This document shows, piece by piece, positions 58,195 to 64,000 of a DNA stretch of 64,000 bases. Each line of letters begins with the position of its first letter. The first letter of the stretch is position 1. Origin of the DNA: Nitrosomonadales bacterium (GTDB lineage Bacteria > Pseudomonadota > Gammaproteobacteria > Burkholderiales > Gallionellaceae); NCBI GenBank assembly GCA_016214695.1, contig JACRNY010000001.1, forward strand, positions 992,001 through 1,056,000, read 5' to 3'. Both the position numbers and the translations under genes were made by a program. Below the pieces are notes generated by a model, which ran no database searches, was not told the DNA's origin, and saw only the letters and a list, made by a program, of their open reading frames with translations.

Positions 58195-59537
58195 GCATGC
58201 TGCGCGCACCCGAGTTATTGCTCCCCGCCGGAACGCTCGACAAGATGCGCACCGCCTACGCCTATGGCGCGGATGCGGTGTACGCCGGCCAGCCGCGCTA
58301 CTCGCTGCGCGCGCGCAACAACGAGTTCAAACTGGAGGAGTTGCGCACCGGCATCCAGGAAGCGCACGCGCTGGGCAAGAAGCTGTTCGTCGCCAGCAAC
58401 CTGATGCCGCACAACGCCAAGGTGAAGACCTACATGGCGGACATGCAGCCGGTGATCGAGATGCAGCCGGATGCCCTGATCATGGCCGACCCCGGCCTCA
58501 TCGCCATGGTGCGCGAGCGCTGGCCGGAGATGCAGGTGCATCTGTCGGTGCAGGCCAACACCGTCAACTACGCCGCGGTGAAGTTCTGGAAATCGCTGGG
58601 CCTGTCGCGCGTGATCCTGTCGCGCGAACTGTCGCTGGACGAGATCGAAGAGATACGCCAGCAATGCCCGGATATCGAACTCGAAGTGTTCATCCACGGC
58701 GCGCTGTGCATCGCCTACTCCGGCCGCTGCCTGCTCTCCGGCTACTTCAACCACCGCGATGCCAACCAGGGCACCTGCACCAACTCCTGCCGCTGGGATT
58801 ACAAAGTCGACAGTGCCGTCGAGGATGGCACCGGTCATATCGAAAAGATCGACTTCGATTTCGACAAGGCGCTGAGCGAGAGCCCTCTCTCCGATTGCGG
58901 CTCGCAACCGCGCCACCCGCTGGCAGACAAGGTCTACGTCATCTCGCGCCAGGACCATCCGGGCGAACTGATGCCGGTGCTGGAAGACGAGCACGGCACC
59001 TACATCATGAACTCCAAAGACCTGCGCGCGGTTGAACATGTCGAGCGTCTGGTGAAGATCGGCATCGATTCGCTCAAGGTCGAAGGCCGCACCAAGTCCA
59101 TCTACTACGTGGCGCGCACCGCGCAGGTGTACCGCCAGGCCATCGACGATGCGGTCAAAGGGCGCCCCTTCAATCTCGAACTGCTGGGCGCGCTGGATGC
59201 GCTGGCGAACCGCGGCTACACCGACGGTTTCTACGAACGCCACCACACCCACGAGCAGCAGAACTACATGCGCGGCCACTCCGAAAGTTTCCGCCAGCAA
59301 TATGTCGGCGACATCGTCGCCTGTGCGAACGGCATGGCCGAGATCGACGTGAAGAACCGCTTCAGCGTCGGCGACAAGCTGGAGATCATCCATCCTTCCG
59401 GCAACAGCATCGTCGAACTGAAGGAGATGAAGAGTCTGGAAGGCGAGCCGCTCAGCGTGGCCCCCGGCAGTGGACACCGCGTCCGGATACCCTTACAGGG
59501 CGAGTTGTCGAAGGGCATGCTGGCGCGTTTCGTGTAG
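58191..59537 (+). CDS. trhP: U32 peptidase family protein, tRNA hydroxylation (YegQ/TrhP)
   Basis: The 448 residues match YegQ (TrhP), which acts in prephenate-dependent hydroxylation of uridine 34 in tRNA. They show LLLPAGTLDKMRTAYAYGADAVYAG at the start (split here by one helix). The cysteine cluster IAYSGRCLLSGY...NQGTCTNSCRW is typical for an iron-sulphur site in this family. It overlaps metF by four bases, so it is likely cotranscribed. Collagenase activity, the old label, is not supported. Confidence 0.9.
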   Translation: MSMLRAPELLLPAGTLDKMRTAYAYGADAVYAGQPRYSLRARNNEFKLEELRTGIQEAHALGKKLFVASNLMPHNAKVKTYMADMQPVIEMQPDALIMADPGLIAMVRERWPEMQVHLSVQANTVNYAAVKFWKSLGLSRVILSRELSLDEIEEIRQQCPDIELEVFIHGALCIAYSGRCLLSGYFNHRDANQGTCTNSCRWDYKVDSAVEDGTGHIEKIDFDFDKALSESPLSDCGSQPRHPLADKVYVISRQDHPGELMPVLEDEHGTYIMNSKDLRAVEHVERLVKIGIDSLKVEGRTKSIYYVARTAQVYRQAIDDAVKGRPFNLELLGALDALANRGYTDGFYERHHTHEQQNYMRGHSESFRQQYVGDIVACANGMAEIDVKNRFSVGDKLEIIHPSGNSIVELKEMKSLEGEPLSVAPGSGHRVRIPLQGELSKGMLARFV

Positions 59538-59701
59538 GCGGGGAACCCCGCCCTCAACTGTCACAATCGGAGCATCAGTAGCCGCTCCCGATTAAGCAAG
59601 ACTTAAGGAACGCTCGTTATGATCCTTTCCAGTCTCATGCAATCCGGATCGGCAACTCCCTGTTGCCAGCGCTCACGCACTCAAGTCAAAGGAGATAAGC
59701 G

Positions 59702-60250
59702 ATGAACTGGAAAAACACCACTACCCGCTACGGCTCACTCAGCATCGGCCTCCACTGGCTGATGCTGCTGCTGTTCGTCGCCGTGTACGGCACCATCGAG
59801 TTGCGCGAGCTGTTCGAAAAAGGCAGCGACCCGCGCGAAGCGCTGAAGACCTGGCACTTCATGCTAGGCATGCTGGTGTTCGTGCTGGTCTTGCTGCGCA
59901 TCGCGGCACGCTTCACCGGCCCCACCCCGCTCATCCACCCCGCACCGCCCAAGATGCAGGAGATCTCCGGCAAACTGCTGCATCTCGCGCTCTACCTGTT
60001 GATGATAGGCATGCCTCTGACCGGCTGGCTGCTGCTCAGTGCGGCCGGCAAACCGATCCCCTTCTTCGGGCTGGAACTGCCCGCGCTGATCGGCGAGAAC
60101 AAGGATCTCGCAAAGCAGATCAAGGAACTGCATGAGGTCGTGGGCAAGATGGGCTACTTCCTTATCGGCCTGCATGCCGCGGCAGCCCTGTATCATCACT
60201 ACATCAAGCGTGATGACACGATGACCCGCATACTCCCCGAACGGAAATAA
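59702..60250 (+). CDS. Cytochrome b561
   Basis: The 182-residue protein has four membrane helices with haem-ligand histidines in GLHWLM, TWHFMLG, and LHAAAALYHHY. It would carry electrons in the inner membrane, for example from quinol. AAGGAG precedes the start by eight bases. The 160-base spacer upstream holds no gene I can see. It lies three bases before the YhcH-like gene. Confidence 0.9.
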   Translation: MNWKNTTTRYGSLSIGLHWLMLLLFVAVYGTIELRELFEKGSDPREALKTWHFMLGMLVFVLVLLRIAARFTGPTPLIHPAPPKMQEISGKLLHLALYLLMIGMPLTGWLLLSAAGKPIPFFGLELPALIGENKDLAKQIKELHEVVGKMGYFLIGLHAAAALYHHYIKRDDTMTRILPERK

Positions 60251-60253
60251 CAC

Positions 60254-60709
60254 ATGATCCTCTCCGCCCTTTCCCAATCCGAGCGCTACACGGCACTGCA
60301 CCCGCTGTTCCAGCGCGCCTTCGACCACATGCGCGATACCGATCTCTTCAGCATGGCGCCGGGGCGCTACAACATCGTCGGCGACGACCTGATCGCCATC
60401 GTGGAGCAGGTGCCCGCCAAGACGAAAGAGATGGCAAAACTGGAGGCGCATCGCAGGTACATCGACATCCAGCTGGTGCTGCAAGGCGACGAGACGATGG
60501 GATGGAAGCCGCTGGCGGATTGCCTGAACCCGGTGAGCGAGCACAGCATGGATAAGGACATCCGTTTCTTCCACGATGCACCGGCTTCGTATGTGCCGGT
60601 ACCGCCGGATCACTTCTGCATCTTCTTCCCCGAGGATGCACATGCGCCGCTGGTGGGCAGCGGCACGATACGCAAGGTGATCTTCAAGGTGGCGGTGAAC
60701 CCAGAATGA
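60254..60709 (+). CDS. YhcH/YjgK/YiaL-family protein
   Basis: The 151-residue protein has the family pattern EAHRRYIDIQLVLQG, DIRFFHDAP and FCIFFPEDAHAP, with conserved His and Asp/Glu residues for a metal in a cupin-like barrel. Relatives act on sugar or sialic acid derivatives or form biofilm-related proteins. Nothing nearby indicates a substrate. Confidence 0.85.
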   Translation: MILSALSQSERYTALHPLFQRAFDHMRDTDLFSMAPGRYNIVGDDLIAIVEQVPAKTKEMAKLEAHRRYIDIQLVLQGDETMGWKPLADCLNPVSEHSMDKDIRFFHDAPASYVPVPPDHFCIFFPEDAHAPLVGSGTIRKVIFKVAVNPE

Positions 60710-60716
60710 CGAGAGT

Positions 60717-61568
60717 TTAGTGGTCGTCGAACGCCACATCCCCTTCGTCCACCTTCGTCCCCAGCTTCAGGTTCACGAAGTCAAACAATTTGGTATCCAG
60801 CAGGTGTGAAGTCCGCACATCCTGCATCGCGCTGAATATGATCTGCGTCCTGCCCGGATACTGGCGCTCCCACTCGTGCAGCATCTGCTTGATGTTCTGG
60901 CGCTGCAGGTTCTCCTGCGAGCCGCACAGGTTGCACGGGATGATGGGGAATTCCATGCCGCGCGCGTAGCGGGCGATGTCCTTCTCGGCACAATAGGCCA
61001 GCGGGCGGATGACGATGTGGTCGCCCTTGTCGGTGACCAGCTTGGGCGGCATGGCCTTCAATTTGCCGCCGAAGAACATGTTGAGGAACAGCGTCTCCAC
61101 CATGTCGTCGCGGTGGTGTCCCAGCGCGATCTTGTTCGCGCCCAGCTCGCCCGCCACCTTGTAGATGATGCCGCGGCGCAGGCGCGAGCACAGCGAGCAG
61201 GTGGTCTTGCCCTCGGGGATCTTCTCCTTGACGATGGAGTAGGTGTCCTGCGTCTCGATGTGGAAATCGACGCCGATGGATTTCAGATAGTTCGGCAACA
61301 CGTCGGCGGGAAAGCCCGGCTGCTTCTGGTCCAGATTCATCGCCACGATCCTGAAATCGATCGGTGCGCGCTTGCGCAACGTGAGCAGGATATCGAGCAG
61401 CGTGTAGGAATCCTTGCCGCCGGAGAGGCACACCATCACTGTGTCACCCTCCTCGATCATGTTGAAATCGCCGATGGCCTTGCCGACCGAGCTCTCCAGC
61501 CGGCCCTTGAGGCGGTTGAAGTTGGTGGAGCGGGATTCGAAATGGATGGGCTGGATGATGTCGTTCAT
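60717..61568 (-). CDS. ttcA: tRNA 2-thiocytidine(32) synthetase
   Basis: TtcA adds sulphur to cytidine 32 of certain tRNAs. The 283 residues contain the PP-loop [10 protein letters not shown], the CSLCSR pair and IPCNLCG, which hold a 4Fe-4S cluster. I used the ATG at 61568, which begins the family's conserved N-terminus; the frame upstream runs into a dispersed repeat. Confidence 0.95.
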   Translation of the reverse strand: MNDIIQPIHFESRSTNFNRLKGRLESSVGKAIGDFNMIEEGDTVMVCLSGGKDSYTLLDILLTLRKRAPIDFRIVAMNLDQKQPGFPADVLPNYLKSIGVDFHIETQDTYSIVKEKIPEGKTTCSLCSRLRRGIIYKVAGELGANKIALGHHRDDMVETLFLNMFFGGKLKAMPPKLVTDKGDHIVIRPLAYCAEKDIARYARGMEFPIIPCNLCGSQENLQRQNIKQMLHEWERQYPGRTQIIFSAMQDVRTSHLLDTKLFDFVNLKLGTKVDEGDVAFDDH

Positions 61569-61599
61569 GTTTACAGTGTCAGTTTGAATATTGCGACTT

Positions 61600-61635
61600 A
61601 CCCTCACCCCAGCCCTCTCCCGGAGGGAGAAGGTT
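61600..61635. repeat. Dispersed repeat copy C (short)
   Basis: CCCTCACCCCAGCCCTCTCC followed by CGGAGGGAGAAGG resembles the core hairpin of copies A (32098) and B (53085), but without their CATGGCACAGACGA tail. It fills the spacer between ttcA and the pteridine reductase gene. Confidence 0.5.
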
Positions 61636-61647
61636 GAATAAGGGGAA

Positions 61648-62394
61648 TCAGATGTTGATGCTCCGCCCGCCGTCCACCGCAATCACCTGTCCGGTGATGT
61701 AAGGCGCGTCCGCGATCAGGAATTGTACGGTCCTGGCGATGTCGTCCGGCTCGCCCTCGCGTTTCAGCAGGGTGCGGGCGATGAGTTTGCGGCGTTTCTC
61801 CTCGTCCTGCCAGTCGGCATTCTCCGGCCAGACGTTCACACCCGGCGAGACGCCGTTCACGCGAACCTGCGGCGCCATTTCCTGCGCCAGCGCACGGGTC
61901 AGACCGGCCAGCCCGCTCTTGGCGATGTTGTACAGCAGATGCCCGTGCATCGGCAGTTCGGCATGGATATCGACGATGTTGACGATGCAGCCGTGGCGGC
62001 GGCGCAGTTCCGCGGCGGCCGCCTGCGCCAGGAATAGCGGCGCTTTCAGGTTGGTGCCCAGCAGGTCGTTCCATTGCTGCTCGTTCATGCCGTCGAGCGG
62101 CGTCGGGTAGAAGCTGGAAGCGTTGTTGACCAGCGCATCCAGATGCCCGAACTGCTGGACCACATCCGCCACCACACGCGGCAGGGTGGCGATCTTCAGC
62201 AGGTCGGCCTGCACGGTGATGGCCGAATCGGGCCGCTGCTCGTTCAGCTCGGCGCGCAGGGCCAGCGCGTCATACAGCGAGGAACGGCAATGGATGGCGA
62301 CGTTCGCGCCCGCTGCATGCAAACGGCGTACGATGGCCGCGCCGACGCGCTTCGCCCCGCCTGTCACCAACACTGTTTTGCCTTGCATCGCCAT
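61648..62394 (-). CDS. Pteridine reductase (FolM-like SDR)
   Basis: The 248 residues form a short-chain dehydrogenase with [11 protein letters not shown], which replaces the common TGxxxGIG and marks pteridine reductases, then [10 protein letters not shown] and the YNIAK active site. It likely reduces dihydrofolate or dihydrobiopterin with NADPH. It diverges from the methyltransferase gene with 39 bases between. Confidence 0.9.
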   Translation of the reverse strand: MAMQGKTVLVTGGAKRVGAAIVRRLHAAGANVAIHCRSSLYDALALRAELNEQRPDSAITVQADLLKIATLPRVVADVVQQFGHLDALVNNASSFYPTPLDGMNEQQWNDLLGTNLKAPLFLAQAAAAELRRRHGCIVNIVDIHAELPMHGHLLYNIAKSGLAGLTRALAQEMAPQVRVNGVSPGVNVWPENADWQDEEKRRKLIARTLLKREGEPDDIARTVQFLIADAPYITGQVIAVDGGRSINI

Positions 62395-62433
62395 ACCTAC
62401 TAAACTGGAAACCCGCCCGAATTATACCTGACC

Positions 62434-63588
62434 ATGCCCGTCAACCTGCCCGCCCCTTCTGCCGATGCCCTTGCCCACAGCGCCGAGCTGTGCGGGGTCA
62501 TTTGCCGCGACATCTCGGCCCAGGGCGGCTGGATACCCTTTTCGCGCTTCATGGAACTGGCGCTGTATGCACCCGGCCTGGGCTATTACACCGCCGGGGC
62601 GCGCAAGTTCGGCGAATCCGGCGATTTCATCACCGCGCCCGAGCTCAGCACGCTGTTCGGCCGCACCGTGGCGCGGCAACTGGTCGAAGTCATGCAGGCC
62701 AGTGCGCCGCACATCCTCGAACTCGGCGCCGGCAGCGGCAAGCTGGCACTGGATATCCTTGGCGAACTGGAGAAACGCGGCGAGCTGCCGGACAGCTATT
62801 CCATCCTCGAAGTGAGCGCCGACCTGCGCGCCCGCCAGCAGGCCCTGCTGCAGGAGAGACTGCCGCATCTGGCCGGGCGCGTGCGCTGGCTGGACGCGCT
62901 GCCGGAGAAGTTCTCCGGCGCGGTCATCGGCAACGAAGTGCTGGATGCATTGCCGGTACACCTGCTGTACTGGTCGGACGGCCGCATCCTCGAACGCGGT
63001 GTGGCCTGCCCGGCCGACCATTTCGTCTGGCAGGATCGGCAACCCGGTTGCCAGAGCCTGCTCGACATCGCCAAGAACATCAAAGTGCCCGACGATTACC
63101 TGAGCGAGGTCTCCATCACCGCACGCGGACTGGTCGCCAGCCTGTGCGAGCGCATGGAGAAAGGCGCGATGATCTTCATCGACTACGGCTTCGGCATGCG
63201 CGAGTACTACCATCCGCAGCGCGCACGCGGCACGCTCATGTGCCACTACCGCCACCATGCGCACGACGACCCCTTCTACCTGCCGGGCCTGCAGGACATC
63301 ACCGCGCATGTGGACTTCACCGCCGTGGCGGAAGCGGCCATCGACTGCGGCGCGCATTTCCTCGGCTACACCTCGCAGGCGCACTTCCTTATCAATAACG
63401 GGCTTACCGATCTGCTGGGCGAAGTTTCTCCGGACGAGGTCAAAGCCTATGCTCCACTTTCCGGTCAACTGCAGAAACTCACCAGCCCGGCCGAGATGGG
63501 CGAACTGTTCAAAGTGATCGCACTGGGGAAGGGACTGGATCAGCCACTGGCCGGCTTCCTGCGCGGCGATCTGTCGCGGTTGCTTTAA
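62434..63588 (+). CDS. SAM-dependent methyltransferase, MidA/NDUFAF7 family
   Basis: The 384 residues match the COG1565 family: FSRFMELALYAPGLGYY at the start, SGDFITAPELSTLFG, and the AdoMet motif ILELGAGSGKLALDI. The eukaryotic member methylates an arginine of complex I subunit NDUFS2. The bacterial substrate is likely similar but untested. Confidence 0.88.
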   Translation: MPVNLPAPSADALAHSAELCGVICRDISAQGGWIPFSRFMELALYAPGLGYYTAGARKFGESGDFITAPELSTLFGRTVARQLVEVMQASAPHILELGAGSGKLALDILGELEKRGELPDSYSILEVSADLRARQQALLQERLPHLAGRVRWLDALPEKFSGAVIGNEVLDALPVHLLYWSDGRILERGVACPADHFVWQDRQPGCQSLLDIAKNIKVPDDYLSEVSITARGLVASLCERMEKGAMIFIDYGFGMREYYHPQRARGTLMCHYRHHAHDDPFYLPGLQDITAHVDFTAVAEAAIDCGAHFLGYTSQAHFLINNGLTDLLGEVSPDEVKAYAPLSGQLQKLTSPAEMGELFKVIALGKGLDQPLAGFLRGDLSRLL

Positions 63589-63671
63589 ATAACCGTTCGC
63601 CCTGATCCTTCGACTTCGCTCGGGACTAAAGGCAATATCGAAGGGCATTCCTTTTACTGCCGAACCACACC

Positions 63672-64000
63672 ATGCCCCGCATCCGCAGCTTCCCTCCCGT
63701 CGCCGATGACCACGCCATCATCCTCATCCTCGGCAGCATGCCCGGCAAGGAATCGCTGAGACAGCAACAGTACTACGCCCACCCGCACAACACCTTCTGG
63801 AAGATCATGGGCGAACTCGTCGGCGCGCATCCTGCCTTGCCCTACCCGCAACGCTTGCAGAAGCTCACCGCGACACATATCGCGTTATGGGATGTATTGC
63901 ACACCTGCGAACGCGAAGGCAGCCTGGACAGTGACATAACGCAGGAAGAGGCCAACGACTTCGCCACCTTCTTCGCGCAACATCCGCGCATCACGCAAGT
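63672..64000 (+). CDS. Hypoxanthine-DNA glycosylase-like protein (partial at window end)
   Basis: The visible 109 residues begin MPRIRSFPPV and show ILGSMPGKESLRQQQYYAHP and NTFWKIMGELV. These are the catalytic-loop and binding segments of the mismatch/hypoxanthine glycosylase branch of the uracil-DNA glycosylase superfamily. It would remove deaminated bases. The gene is cut by the window edge. Confidence 0.85.
   Translation, partial: MPRIRSFPPVADDHAIILILGSMPGKESLRQQQYYAHPHNTFWKIMGELVGAHPALPYPQRLQKLTATHIALWDVLHTCEREGSLDSDITQEEANDFATFFAQHPRITQ

Overview
The window looks like the chromosome of a GC-rich betaproteobacterium. The gene orders trpE/trpG/trpD, hemCDXY next to ppc, hemA-prfA-prmC, metK-ahcY-metF and groESL with a CIRCE operator all fit that group. 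A Gallionellaceae/Nitrosomonadales relative is my guess, not a proof. Housekeeping genes are dense, often overlap by 1-4 bases, and are split between both strands.

Region 1 (1-16.2 kb) is a tryptophan locus broken by an integrated element. trpE ends at 1654 and the first eight codons of trpG follow it with a good ribosome binding site. The sequence then becomes foreign for about 13 kb, and the same eight codons reappear at 14637 as the start of the intact trpG, followed by trpD. The element carries: a P4-type integrase, an AlpA-like protein and a Rep-like initiator; a module of a RarA/MgsA-C-terminus-like protein, a second tyrosine recombinase and RadC; an XRE repressor and a zinc-ribbon membrane protein; and a tight four-gene row of Panacea-domain protein, unknown partner, type III Mod and type III Res. 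It carries no conjugation or capsid genes.

Region 2 (16.2-23.5 kb) follows trpD with an HD-GYP sensor and relA. relA has a dead hydrolase domain and appears to lack its C-terminal ACT domain. An AT-rich HEPN-like gene then sits between two inverted copies of a structured dispersed repeat. An NAD-dependent epimerase and a ferredoxin-type flavin reductase diverge from each other.

Region 3 (23.5-38.5 kb) holds a small lipoprotein with an I9-like fold, hemYXDC, ppc, an AlgZ/AlgR-type LytTR two-component pair, argH, and prmC-prfA-hemA. The ppc-algR spacer holds a candidate GGA-rich small RNA on the minus strand ending in a strong terminator.

Region 4 (38.1-46.9 kb) holds a three-gene operon (CHASE2 nucleotide cyclase, giant NHL/FN3/transglutaminase/TPR protein, small periplasmic protein), tRNA-Phe and groESL with its operator.

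Region 5 (46.9-64 kb) holds an SDR39U1 epimerase, bioA, dacB, ubiD and two lipid A-type acyltransferases. The methyl-cycle block follows: metK, a SAH riboswitch, ahcY, a small membrane protein, metF and a U32 peptidase (YegQ/TrhP). After it come cytochrome b561, a YhcH-family protein, ttcA, a pteridine reductase, a MidA-type methyltransferase and the start of a DNA glycosylase cut by the window edge. REP-like palindromes and other dispersed repeats fill several spacers.
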